A stretch of DNA of 64,000 nucleotides from an uncultured Collinsella sp. Lineage in GTDB: Bacteria > Actinomycetota > Coriobacteriia > Coriobacteriales > Coriobacteriaceae. The notes below the pieces were generated by a model that was not told the DNA's origin, made no database searches, and saw only the letters and a list, made by a program, of their open reading frames with translations. Location of the stretch: assembly GCA_902464965.1 (NCBI GenBank), contig CABQLI010000001.1, forward strand, positions 1-64,000. The letters are read 5' to 3'. Shown piece by piece: positions 1 through 8,419 of this stretch. The first letter of the stretch is position 1; each line of letters starts with the position of its first letter. A program made the translations under genes and the position numbers.

Positions 1-617
1 GTGGCGTCGGCGGCCTTCTGCCAGGCGGCGGTGCCGTCCTCCAGCACGTGCTTGGCGACCTTGGGGGTCGCGGCCTTAGGCTTGACGGTGACGGCGCCGC
101 CGCCCACCAGGGCCATGATCGGCGCGGTACCGGCCTCGTTCTGGGCGATGGCGTCGTCGTCGGCGACGATGAGCCAGTAGCCGCAGGGCAGCTCGGCCGT
201 CGTGCCCGCGTTAAGGGCCACGGACACGGCGCTAGAGCTCTGGAGGGAACGAGCGAGCTGTGCGCTCAGCGCGCTCGTAAGGTGGGAATCGGTGTTGAGC
301 CACTCGGCAGCTTCCTGCGCGGTGGTCTGGGATTTGGGCATACCGGCGCTGTGCAGCACAGGCAGCGCGGCGTCGCACACGGTGTCGCTTGCCCAGGCGA
401 GGTCGGTGGCAATCTTGGCGTCGCTGTCGCCGTCGACGACGTTGGCGCTAAAGATCTGGTAGGCGTCGTAGCTGCTCGCCACGGTGCCGCTCACCGTGAT
501 GGAACCGGTCGAGGTCGGCGCGGCCTGCGCGGAAGCGGGGAACACAACCGCGCAGGTGCCGATCAGGAGGGCAAGCAGCGCAAACAAGATCGGGGAGGAG
601 CAAACTTTCTTATTCAC
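1..617 (-). CDS. Pilin-type surface protein, 3' end outside window
   Basis: This is a partial gene whose C-terminus lies beyond base 1. It starts at a GTG (615-617) that overlaps the stop codon of the upstream surface-protein gene by 8 bp, so the two are translationally linked. The first ~33 residues form a signal peptide: a Lys-Lys pair, a Leu/Ala-rich core and an ASAQA cleavage region. Mature sequence follows with GSITVSG, YQIFSA, CGYWLIVADD and then TPKVAKHV, the pattern of Gram-positive fimbrial subunits that carry isopeptide-bond domains. It is probably the pilus backbone or a second subunit exported by Sec and polymerised by a sortase. The sortase and the LPXTG motif would lie outside the window. 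The family call rests on motif resemblance only. Confidence 0.72.
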   Translation of the reverse strand, partial: MNKKVCSSPILFALLALLIGTCAVVFPASAQAAPTSTGSITVSGTVASSYDAYQIFSANVVDGDSDAKIATDLAWASDTVCDAALPVLHSAGMPKSQTTAQEAAEWLNTDSHLTSALSAQLARSLQSSSAVSVALNAGTTAELPCGYWLIVADDDAIAQNEAGTAPIMALVGGGAVTVKPKAATPKVAKHVLEDGTAAWQKAADA

Positions 618-3600
618 GACGCTTACCTCCCTTCGCATTCGCCTTGCGACGAATGTGCATCCAGGCCGCAGCAGCGCAAAGCACCGCCGCGCCGGCAAGG
701 TACGTCAGAGTGACGCCCGACATACCAGAAAGGGGCAAAGAGGTGGAGTAGGTGTTGGTGAAGGTGGGGATGGAATCGTCGGTGAACGTCTTTGATGCGG
801 TATTGGCGTCTGCCGTCCACTCACCTTTGGGGTTAACGGTTCCCTTCCTGTAGGTCACCGCACATTTGATCTCTCCTTTTTCGGTGTCATACGTTGGCAC
901 AACCGTGAACTTATAGACCGACTGGTCGTACGTGTAGTGCGAGAACTGCGAACCGTCGGTTTTCTCGCGCACATAGTACGTAAAGGTCTTGAAAGGGCCA
1001 CCCGGGTCGCCGGGATTATTCCTGATATCAGAGAGCGAGTACTTGAGCTCAACCGTTTTATTTTTATCAGTGGTGTCCTTGAACGAAAGCGTCTGCTTCG
1101 TATCTTTACCAGAGGTGGTCTCGGCAGTACCGATGATGTCTGTGTCTCTAAAGCGGCTGTCTGTCGCGAGCTGAAGTGTAAACTTCTTCATCTCGCCACC
1201 CTCAACGACCTTAGTCGCCTCAGGAGTCCAGGAACGACTAGGGCACTTGTTGGTGAAAGTTGCACCACTGGTAAGCGTAATGGTAGCAGCGTTTTCGCCT
1301 TCAGCCGCTGCGATGGCTGCCGATTCTGTTTCTGACGTTTTTGCGCCAGCGCCGTCTTTTTTTACCTTTGTTACTGAAACGCTCTTGACTTCGTAATACG
1401 TGTATTTAATGCCAAGCACGTAGTGCGTCTTGCCCGTATCCTCCACAACCGTAGGATCTATTTTGTAGATAGTCTCGTCGTAAGCCACGCCCTCGTCCGT
1501 GCCCGGAACCTCTACCAAGTAGTAAACAAGATTCTCATCGGCATAAACTTCACCCAGATCAAAGGTAAAGTTTCCATCTATGTCGTTTCTCACCGTACCG
1601 ACAACCGAGCAGCCATTGAGCTGAAGCTTATCTTTGGAGTTGGAGTCAAAGCTCGGAACTGTGTGTAAAGGCTTGCCATTCTCGTCAACAATCGGCTTGC
1701 CATTCTCGTCAACAATCGGATTCTGCTTGAGCAGTTCGAACTCGAACTCGTCTTTCTCGAGCTTGCGGCCCGTCAGTGCCTTAATGCCGTTGAGCTTCAT
1801 CTTGGGATACACACTCACCTGCGTGGTGGAGCCGGCGACAACGTTTCCGTTGGTCATGATGCCGCCACCGTGGACGTTGGATGTGTTGCCCGTGATGAAG
1901 AGCCTGGCATTACTAACAGCCTGCCCTTGATCATATTCGGAAGGATTTGCATCGAGGCCAATCATGTACTTAGCTTGGGCGCCATCGTACTTGCCGATGG
2001 TCGTAGGCTGACCGTCGATCATGCCCGTCCAATTGGCAGCACCGTCGACAAGCATCTGACCCGTTACGGCTGCGATATAATTATTGCTAGTCTTCTGATC
2101 GCGAATAAGAAAAAGATCCCGGTGACCGGCATTTTTAAACCCTTCAGTTATTTCGCCTTTGCTGTCATCGTCATTGCTTTTATCCGCGTCGTCATTCTTG
2201 CCGTGGGTGCCACCCGATCGATGCTCGCCGTTTTTGTCAGTGTTGCCAAAAATCGCAATACCATCGGTGTTGGTAATCGCCGTCTCGCCGGTCGGGCAGG
2301 CGGCAAAGCCGCCGCCAAAGCCCTGGGCATCATTCTTGGTAATCAGAGCGTTATATATCTTGAGGCTTGCCGCCTGAACGTTGTCGCCGTAGCCCTGGAC
2401 GAATACGCCACCGCCGCCCCAGTCGTTGGTGGTATTGGTCGTATTGTTAGTGATATAAGCGTGTGAACCTTTCGGCACTTCAAACACACCAACGGTAGGC
2501 GCAGCGATACGGATACCGCCGCCCTCCGAGTTTTGCGCCACGTTACTGGCGATGGTTCCACCAGAGAACTTAAACGAGGAAAGGGCCTGGCCCCAAGCGC
2601 CAGCATAAATACCGCCGCCAGCCTCAGCAGAATAGTTACCGGTAATGTAACCACCGTTAATTGTGAGACTGCCACCATTGAAAGCAGCGATACCACCGCC
2701 GCCGTGACAACCGTTGCCCTTGTGTTTATCCTCCATGCCCTGTTGCATGTAATCGAACTGACAATTGTTATTGGTCACGTAGCCATCCGAGACGGTCACA
2801 TCAGAGTTCTGCGCACAGATGCCCGCGCCATAACCCGGCAAATTCTCGAACGTACCGTTACCGGAAATCGTACCACCAGCCATGTTAATTTTAGAGCCGT
2901 AAGCGTTCACACCGCCGCCAATGGGAGCGTAGTTGTCCGCGATCACGCCACCGGTGAGGTTAAGAGTCGCGCCGCCGTTGTTCATGGTACCAAGTTCGAT
3001 GCCTGCGCCATGGTTCATAGAGGTTGCACCGCAAACGTAGCCGCCGCTCATATTGACGATGGAACCTTCCTCGGCATAAACCAAACTGTTAACACTGTTT
3101 TTTTGATCTCCGTTATTCTGCTGTTGCGTGATCGTGCCACTCTCGAGGTTAAACGTACCAGTTTTGTAGAGATTAACGAGCTTCAGGTCGGCATTGTCAC
3201 CGCATGCCACGATAGCACCCTTGATATCAACCTTATACTCTTTAAGGGTCTCGGTTGTACCGGTTCCTTTTGCGACCGATTCGGTTACGTAGTAGGTAAG
3301 TTTGTTCGGGATGTTGGAATCGTCGCATTCCATTGAAGCGAGACTGCCGTTCATTTTTTGTTGATTAACCGGGGGCTCTGTCGGAGCGGTTTGCGTGCCG
3401 TCCTTGACAGTCAGCGTCGCGCCACCGGTGATACTGAACAAAGGCTGATTTGAACTCTCGTGCTTAATCTTGAAGCCATTTAAGTCCAAGGTGATCTTGG
3501 TGTTTGCCCCTTCAAGCAAAATCTCTTCATCATACTCAATATCAGCAGCTAGCTCAAAAGTAGCAGCACCGTTGTTATCGCGTAGATTCGGGTTAAGGAG

Positions 3601-4029
3601 CTTTGTGCTCAGCTCTTCCCCGCTGCTAATTTTATGATCCGATTCATTCCCTGCGGCAAGCGCGATTGCGTTTTCACCATTAGTGTCGTCTTCGACAGGC
3701 TGCGCAGCATCCCCGACCCCTGCGTCGTCTGACGGCTGATCGGCCTCAGTGGCAATGGTGTTAGACTCGCCGCTCTCAGTCTCGTCACTATTCTGGTTTT
3801 CGGTATCCCCGTTGTTGGTGTTTTCTACATCAGTAGACTCAGTCGAGGAATCCTCCGTCACAGTCTTCTCGGTAGGAACCGTCTGGGCATCGTTGGCGAT
3901 GGCCTGCGAGATCGGAGGCATGACGAGCGACAGTACCAGGCTCAACACGGAGGCTCCGCACAAAACGCCTGCCAGTACACGGCGCGTCGCTTTTTTACGC
4001 TGCTTAGATTTGTCTGAATTCGCTTTCAT
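610..4029 (-). CDS. Large LPXTG-type adhesin with beta-helix and FctA-like pilin domains
   Basis: An 1139-residue cell-wall protein. The N-terminus has a Lys/Arg-rich start and a hydrophobic signal segment (about residues 17-45), followed by a Thr/Ser/Glu-rich low-complexity stretch. About residues 130-700 carry repeated Gly-rich turns (GGGI, GGGV, GGFAA) spaced like a right-handed beta-helix, as in polymorphic autotransporter or pectin-lyase-like adhesins. Two segments from about 735 to 1090 resemble Spy0128/FctA pilin domains that form internal isopeptide bonds. The C-terminus has LPLSG (1098-1102), a membrane segment and a basic tail, so it is a sortase substrate with Leu at X and Ser at the usual Thr position. 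A strong GGAGGAG ribosome site precedes the ATG. It probably acts as the pilus tip adhesin of the operon that continues into the overlapping pilin gene. Confidence 0.8.
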   Translation of the reverse strand: MKANSDKSKQRKKATRRVLAGVLCGASVLSLVLSLVMPPISQAIANDAQTVPTEKTVTEDSSTESTDVENTNNGDTENQNSDETESGESNTIATEADQPSDDAGVGDAAQPVEDDTNGENAIALAAGNESDHKISSGEELSTKLLNPNLRDNNGAATFELAADIEYDEEILLEGANTKITLDLNGFKIKHESSNQPLFSITGGATLTVKDGTQTAPTEPPVNQQKMNGSLASMECDDSNIPNKLTYYVTESVAKGTGTTETLKEYKVDIKGAIVACGDNADLKLVNLYKTGTFNLESGTITQQQNNGDQKNSVNSLVYAEEGSIVNMSGGYVCGATSMNHGAGIELGTMNNGGATLNLTGGVIADNYAPIGGGVNAYGSKINMAGGTISGNGTFENLPGYGAGICAQNSDVTVSDGYVTNNNCQFDYMQQGMEDKHKGNGCHGGGGIAAFNGGSLTINGGYITGNYSAEAGGGIYAGAWGQALSSFKFSGGTIASNVAQNSEGGGIRIAAPTVGVFEVPKGSHAYITNNTTNTTNDWGGGGVFVQGYGDNVQAASLKIYNALITKNDAQGFGGGFAACPTGETAITNTDGIAIFGNTDKNGEHRSGGTHGKNDDADKSNDDDSKGEITEGFKNAGHRDLFLIRDQKTSNNYIAAVTGQMLVDGAANWTGMIDGQPTTIGKYDGAQAKYMIGLDANPSEYDQGQAVSNARLFITGNTSNVHGGGIMTNGNVVAGSTTQVSVYPKMKLNGIKALTGRKLEKDEFEFELLKQNPIVDENGKPIVDENGKPLHTVPSFDSNSKDKLQLNGCSVVGTVRNDIDGNFTFDLGEVYADENLVYYLVEVPGTDEGVAYDETIYKIDPTVVEDTGKTHYVLGIKYTYYEVKSVSVTKVKKDGAGAKTSETESAAIAAAEGENAATITLTSGATFTNKCPSRSWTPEATKVVEGGEMKKFTLQLATDSRFRDTDIIGTAETTSGKDTKQTLSFKDTTDKNKTVELKYSLSDIRNNPGDPGGPFKTFTYYVREKTDGSQFSHYTYDQSVYKFTVVPTYDTEKGEIKCAVTYRKGTVNPKGEWTADANTASKTFTDDSIPTFTNTYSTSLPLSGMSGVTLTYLAGAAVLCAAAAWMHIRRKANAKGGKRRE
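1671..1718 (-). repeat. 24-bp tandem duplication inside the adhesin gene
   Basis: Two identical 24-bp units (1671-1694 and 1695-1718) encode the direct repeat PIVDENGK-PIVDENGK in the first FctA-like domain. It keeps the frame. It looks like a recent slippage event that lengthens a loop. Confidence 0.9.
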
Positions 4030-4315
4030 CGATGTCTCCTCCCCAAGAGACCGCGATCTTGCTCTTTCACTATCAAACGTATCTGCGCAACCTGTAATTG
4101 CGCACGCTTAGTAATCCATATTGTAACGATTGTTTGAACATCTGAGCAAGAAAACCGATAGTTTTGTAGCGAATTCTTAATTCTCTTGACATTTGCTCAG
4201 TTTTACCTTCATTTATTCGCTATCTATTTGTTGTTTTTACTGGTAATTTAGTTGCCCATCATTTTTTAATGGCATTAGATTTATTTGCACAACATTTTGC
4301 TCAAGAGCAAACATC

Positions 4316-4346
4316 CCGCTCACGGTCGAAAATCGACCGTGAGCGG
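4316..4346. repeat. Perfect 14-bp stem, 3-nt loop inverted repeat
   Basis: CCGCTCACGGTCGA and its exact complement are separated by AAA. There is no T-run on either side, so a simple Rho-independent terminator is unlikely. It could be an operator or an RNA structure upstream of the pilus operon. Confidence 0.85.
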
Positions 4347-4488
4347 TAGATCATTAACCGGGAGGAATAGACTACCAAATTGATGGGAATATCTTTAACT
4401 CATCGGTGGTTAGAAGCATGATGTTCAGACAACGTTATTTGTATTTTCGCGCAGATTTTAGGTATCAATTCACCCAAATCGCCAGAGG

Positions 4489-4521
4489 CCACCGCAAAGG
4501 AGCCTGCCCCCTTTGCGGTGG
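4489..4521. repeat. 33-bp hairpin repeat, family A copy 1
   Basis: CCACCGCAAAGG, loop AGCCTGCCC, then CCTTTGCGGTGG (12-bp perfect stem). It lies just 3' of the HAD phosphatase gene, where it may end transcription. Related copies are at 5442-5478, 7011-7043, 17687-17719 and, more divergent, 63621-63653. Confidence 0.85.
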
Positions 4522-4534
4522 TTCCCCCCCGGCG

Positions 4535-5356
4535 CTATAGCAGATGTTCCTCGATAAAGATCGCGATGCCGTCTTTGTCGTTGCTGGCGGTTACAAAGTC
4601 GGCGGCGGCACGAGTGGCGTCGCTGCCGTTTGCCATGGCCACGCCCACGCCGGCGTCGGCCACCATGCAGGTGTCGTTGTCCGCATCGCCAAACACGCAG
4701 ATGTTCTGGAGCTCCATGTCGTTGAGCTCCGCCACGCGCACAAGGCCGCGCGTCTTGGACACGCGCGGATCCATAAACTCGTAGAGCCGCTGCGTGGTTT
4801 GCAGAGCCGCCGCCTTAACAGTGTCACCGGAAAACGTCGACGCCCGCTCGATGACCCGCGGCATTACCTCGGGCGCCATGGTAAACATCACCTTGGGCTG
4901 CGGCTCGCGCAAAAACTCGGCAAAATCGACCACCTGGTAGGGCACGCCGTCGACGCGCGACAGGTGCTCGACGCACGCGTTGCTCTCGGGTACGTAGAAC
5001 ACGCCGTCTCGGGGGCAGACGGGCGTTGCCGGAAGGTCCGCCATGTGCTTGCAGATGCGCGCGATGGTCTCGCCCGGCAGCGGATAGCTCAGCTCGTTGA
5101 CGTCGTGCGCGCGGTCGATGACCTCGGCGCCACCGCAGCCCACCATCACGTCTACCAGGCCTTCGATGCCCCAGAGCTCGTACATGGCCTCGGTCGCGCG
5201 GGCGTCGCGCCCGGTGCACAGACCAAAGAGCACGCCGCGCTCGCGCAGGGCGCGGATTGCCGCCACGGTGCGCGGGGACACCGTGTGCTGGCTCGTGAGC
5301 AGCGTGCCGTCGATATCGCAGAACACGGCTTTGATGTTGCTAAAGGTGGTGTCCAT
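4535..5356 (-). CDS. Cof-type HAD-superfamily sugar-phosphate phosphatase
   Basis: A 273-residue cytoplasmic Mg-dependent phosphatase of the Cof/YidA type, the expected length for the family. Motif I DIDGT is at residues 14-18, with the nucleophile Asp14. The motif IV acidic cluster GDADND is at 223-228, followed by the usual GVAMANGSD segment. A large C2-type cap lies between. Families of this type dephosphorylate sugar phosphates or pyridoxal phosphate, but the substrate cannot be read from sequence. It is a single-gene unit, with a family A hairpin at its 3' end and two repeat hairpins upstream. Confidence 0.85.
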   Translation of the reverse strand: MDTTFSNIKAVFCDIDGTLLTSQHTVSPRTVAAIRALRERGVLFGLCTGRDARATEAMYELWGIEGLVDVMVGCGGAEVIDRAHDVNELSYPLPGETIARICKHMADLPATPVCPRDGVFYVPESNACVEHLSRVDGVPYQVVDFAEFLREPQPKVMFTMAPEVMPRVIERASTFSGDTVKAAALQTTQRLYEFMDPRVSKTRGLVRVAELNDMELQNICVFGDADNDTCMVADAGVGVAMANGSDATRAAADFVTASNDKDGIAIFIEEHLL

Positions 5357-5441
5357 GGGGGCCTTTCTGGGTTATGCGGCGGTGTGGGGTGTATTCGTGA
5401 ACGGCGTACATGGTATACCAAGGCACGGGCCGTTGGGGCCC

Positions 5442-5478
5442 GGTCGTCACAAAGGTGCCTGGCCCCTTTGTGGTGACC
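5442..5478. repeat. Family A hairpin copy 2
   Basis: Core CACAAAGG - TGCCTGGCC - CCTTTGTG (5448-5472), extended by GGTC/GACC outer pairing with a 2-nt internal mismatch. It shares the nine-base loop TGCCTGGCC with copy 3. It lies between the HAD gene start and the MFS gene end. Confidence 0.8.
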
Positions 5479-5490
5479 AGACCCGCGGCG

Positions 5491-5555
5491 AAACCATCAC
5501 AACATTCGACGTTTTTCGGCAAAATCGCGATTTTCGCTGAATGTTGTGATGGTTT
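5491..5555. repeat. 65-bp palindromic element, family B copy 1
   Basis: Outer arms AAACCATCACAACATTC and the exact complement (17 bp) enclose a second short dyad AAAATCGCGATTTT. Its right end reaches the stop codon of the MFS gene (5556-5558), so it may act as terminator. Its interior matches copies 2 and 3 (9608-9672, 10850-10914) in the opposite orientation. Confidence 0.88.
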
Positions 5556-6836
5556 TTACTGCCTTGCGGCACGATCAAAATGCCGGCGTCCAAACAGCAG
5601 CAACGCCGCGGGAACCGCCGTCACGACCATGCCCGCCCCTACGAGCGTCTGCTGCACGCCAAATGTCGCCGCCAGCCACGGGGCAATCGCCAGCGGGGCC
5701 ACGCCGGCGAACATGTTGCCAAAGCCCATGACCGAGTTGACGCGACCGAGCTGCTCGAGCGGAGCCGTCGTTTGCACGATAGTGTTGTGAAGCGGGTTGA
5801 CGACGCCCCAGGCCACGCCCAGGACAATCTGGCCGATAAGGGCCACGCCCACGTACGGCGTTTCCACGTAGAGCAGGCTTCCCAGACCCACGGACATGAG
5901 CGCCACGAGCAGCGTTTTGAGGCTGACGAAGCGCGGCGGCAAGCGGAGCGCGACCACGGCGCCCAGCACCGCGCCCACACCGCTGGCCGACGAGAGCCAG
6001 CCCATCCACTCAACGCCGACGCGTAGGACATCGCGATAGAAAAACGACTCGAGCGGATCGAAGGCCCCGTAGCCAAAGTTCGAGAGGAAGATGATGCAGA
6101 ACAGTAGGGCGAGGACACTGTTGGTAAAGACCGTCTTGATGCTGGTCGCGAAGGTTGCGCGGGTGGATGCGCTAGGGTTGGAGCTTTGTCCCGCACGCTC
6201 CCCTTCCTCTGCCGAATCGGCATCCGCATGCCCGGCGACATGGCTGGTCTGCGGCCTAAAGCCCCAACCAGCGACGAGCGCCAACACGGCAAAGAGCATC
6301 ATGAGCACGAACACCGCGCGCGACGACGCAGCCGCCGCGACAAAGCCGCCCAGCGTGGGGCCAACGATGATACTCACATTTGAAAACATGGCGATGGCGG
6401 AGTTGATGTCTTTGAGCTCGACGGGATCGTCGGTGAGATAGGCCGGATAGGACGTGGCGATGGGCTGGGCGAATCCCATCACAAAGCCCAGGAGTACCGC
6501 GCCGGCAAGGACTGTTCCGGTCGCGCTGCCAAAAACGAGGATCGCCGCGCCGGTTGCCAGCGCGCCCACGATGCTCAGCAAGAAATGACGGCGCGGGCCC
6601 CAGGCGTCGAGCGCCGCGCCACCCGCAAAGGATCCCAAGATCACGAATACGTTCATAAAAAGGACGGCCAGCGATGTCGCCACGACCGAGGCATCGTCTG
6701 CATAGGTGAGCGTTCCGATGACGCCGATAAAGTAGCTGGTCTGAAAGCCGGTGTAGATGAGAAAGCGCATCGCCACCAGGCGCTTGGCCTGCACGGGCAG
6801 CGATGATTGAGGCTTTGAGAAAAGAGGAGCGAGCAT
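5556..6836 (-). CDS. MFS transporter, EntS/MFS_3-like exporter
   Basis: A 426-residue major facilitator with about 12 hydrophobic segments and a polar central loop near the middle. Overall layout resembles the EntS/MFS_3 group of drug or siderophore exporters, but no substrate can be assigned. The ATG at 6834-6836 was chosen over an upstream in-frame ATG because AAGGAG sits 5 bases before it. The stop codon abuts a family B palindrome. TTTCATGCG (6849-6857) and its complement CGCATGAAA (6904-6912) flank the likely promoter, a possible operator pair. It stands alone between the HAD gene and moaC-mobB. Confidence 0.8.
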   Translation of the reverse strand: MLAPLFSKPQSSLPVQAKRLVAMRFLIYTGFQTSYFIGVIGTLTYADDASVVATSLAVLFMNVFVILGSFAGGAALDAWGPRRHFLLSIVGALATGAAILVFGSATGTVLAGAVLLGFVMGFAQPIATSYPAYLTDDPVELKDINSAIAMFSNVSIIVGPTLGGFVAAAASSRAVFVLMMLFAVLALVAGWGFRPQTSHVAGHADADSAEEGERAGQSSNPSASTRATFATSIKTVFTNSVLALLFCIIFLSNFGYGAFDPLESFFYRDVLRVGVEWMGWLSSASGVGAVLGAVVALRLPPRFVSLKTLLVALMSVGLGSLLYVETPYVGVALIGQIVLGVAWGVVNPLHNTIVQTTAPLEQLGRVNSVMGFGNMFAGVAPLAIAPWLAATFGVQQTLVGAGMVVTAVPAALLLFGRRHFDRAARQ

Positions 6837-7010
6837 GGAGACTCCTTGTTTCATGCGAATACGGACGGCGGGCATTCGCCACCGTCTGTCAAATCAATCT
6901 ATCCGCATGAAACATTAAGGACGCATCGAGCCCCTTCTCTCCGTTTTTCGCCCGTCGTGGACTACTTGGTAGATTGTAAGGCATGTCCCACACATCTACC
7001 AAAGCAAAAA

Positions 7011-7043
7011 CCACCACAAAGGTGCCTGGCCCCTTTGTGGTGG
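7011..7043. repeat. Family A hairpin copy 3
   Basis: CCACCACAAAGG, loop TGCCTGGCC, CCTTTGTGGTGG, a perfect 12-bp stem. Read on the minus strand it is followed by TTTTTG, so this copy can serve as a Rho-independent terminator behind moaC-mobB. Confidence 0.88.
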
Positions 7044-7064
7044 AAATGACGTTTGCCCAGATAA

Positions 7065-7101
7065 AACCTGCCAAAACAAACCTGCCCCTTTTTGGCAGGT
7101 T
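7065..7101 (-). terminator. Terminator of the moaA-moaC/mobB unit
   Basis: AACCTGCCAAAA and TTTTGGCAGGTT form a 12-bp stem followed on the minus strand by TTTT. It lies 13 bp past the moaC-mobB stop. The family A hairpin behind it would give a second terminator in tandem. Confidence 0.8.
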
Positions 7102-7113
7102 CAGCGTCAAGCC

Positions 7114-8415
7114 TTAAAGATGGTCTTGGATGAGGTCGCAGATGGCTCGAGCGTCGTTGATGTTGATGGCTCGGGTCGCAAAGCCGGCATCGAAGGCCTG
7201 GCGCGCCAAGGCCTCATTGCAGGCAAGGGCCAGCGTGCGGCCGTCGACCAGGTCGAGCGAGCTCTTGCCGCGCAGACGGTCGACACCGGAGCGCGCGACC
7301 ACGATGTTGTCGAAACCCTCGGTCTTGTAGCCCTCGATGATCACCACGTCGACATCGTTGTAACGCGACAGCAGCTCACGCGCGGGCATCTCGTCCTCCT
7401 CGCGCGTGTCGGCGTACTCCGCCCAGCGCGTGGCGCAGATGAGGCCCACGTGTTTTGAGCCGGCCTGGTGATGGCGCCACGTATCCTTAGCGGGCACATC
7501 GATATCAAAGCCGTGATGCCCATGATGCTTGAGCGAGCCCACGCGCAGACCGCGGCGGGTGAGCTCGGCAATGACCTTCTCGACGAGCGTGGTCTTGCCC
7601 GAGTTTTGGTAGCCGATAAACGCGATCGCGGGGACGGCCGGTGCCGGAGCTGCGGGCGCGACGGCGACGGGTGCGCTTGCGGGCGCGGCACCGTCAGCGG
7701 CCACGGTCTCAGCGGCAGCGGCCTGACGCTCTGCACGATTCCACACGCCCGAGCGGCCGCCCTCCTTGTGCAGCAGGCGCACGTCGACGATCTCCATGCC
7801 GCGATCGACGGCCTTGCACATGTCGTAGATGGTCAGACACGCGGCACTCGCGCCGGTCAACGCCTCCATCTCGATACCTGTCTTGCCCGTCACGCCGGCC
7901 GTAACCAGTACGTGAAAGCCAACCTGCCCGTCCGCGCGCGCCGGCGCCCAGCCCTCGGGCACGTCCTCGGCCGGCGTCCCCGCCGCAGCGATGGGCGCAA
8001 TGTCGCACTTGCTCTTGGTAATGAGCAACGGATGGCACATGGGAATGATGTCGCTCGTGCGCTTGATGGCCATAATGCCCGCCACGCGCGCGCAGGCAAG
8101 CACGTCGCCCTTTTTGGCGCGGTCCTGCAGCACCATAGCCTGCGTCTCGGGGTGCATGAGGATGGTGCCCTCGGCGATGGCAATGCGATGCGTTTCGGCC
8201 TTGTCGGACACGTCGACCATGCGTACCTCGCCCTTGGCGTCTACGTGCGTCAGCTCGTCGCGACGGGCATCACGGGTGGGCTCGACGGCAGTGTTGGCAG
8301 TCGGCTGCGCAGACGCGTCGGCATCGCCAGCATTCGCCGTAGCCGTGACTTTGTGGGCAGACATCGCGGCCCTGCGAGCGGCCTTGGTGGCATCGGCGTA
8401 CCTGCTCTTGGCCAT
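7114..8415 (-). CDS. MoaC-MobB fusion, molybdenum cofactor biosynthesis
   Basis: A 433-residue two-domain protein. Residues ~57-224 are MoaC (cyclic pyranopterin monophosphate synthase), with PMCHPL (125-130), the GxTGIEMEALT segment and the closing HKEGGRSG. An Ala/Pro/Val-rich linker (230-262) joins it to MobB (263-433), a P-loop protein with GYQNSGKTT (268-276) that in other bacteria supports attachment of GMP to molybdopterin. The first ~56 residues are a low-complexity extension. The ATG at 8413-8415 has GGAGGAT before it and lies 4 bp after the moaA stop, so the two are co-translated. No moaD, moaE, moeA or mobA is in the window. Confidence 0.9.
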   Translation of the reverse strand: MAKSRYADATKAARRAAMSAHKVTATANAGDADASAQPTANTAVEPTRDARRDELTHVDAKGEVRMVDVSDKAETHRIAIAEGTILMHPETQAMVLQDRAKKGDVLACARVAGIMAIKRTSDIIPMCHPLLITKSKCDIAPIAAAGTPAEDVPEGWAPARADGQVGFHVLVTAGVTGKTGIEMEALTGASAACLTIYDMCKAVDRGMEIVDVRLLHKEGGRSGVWNRAERQAAAAETVAADGAAPASAPVAVAPAAPAPAVPAIAFIGYQNSGKTTLVEKVIAELTRRGLRVGSLKHHGHHGFDIDVPAKDTWRHHQAGSKHVGLICATRWAEYADTREEDEMPARELLSRYNDVDVVIIEGYKTEGFDNIVVARSGVDRLRGKSSLDLVDGRTLALACNEALARQAFDAGFATRAININDARAICDLIQDHL

Positions 8416-8419
8416 ATGA

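Larger units (their letters stand above)
4030..4534. other. Long AT-rich upstream region of the pilus operon
   Basis: About 500 bp without a credible gene. Bases 4100-4300 are much more AT-rich than the surroundings and probably hold the promoter of the minus-strand pilus operon. A short dyad TTTGCTC-AA-GAGCAAA lies at 4296-4311, a perfect 14-bp hairpin at 4316-4346 and a 33-bp repeat hairpin at 4489-4521. No tandem repeat suggesting phase variation was seen. Confidence 0.6.

Noticed and set aside
6849..6912. Confirmed operator pair upstream of the MFS gene
   Set aside because: A 9-bp inverted pair 46 bp apart could occur by chance, and no regulator is adjacent. It is mentioned only as possible.
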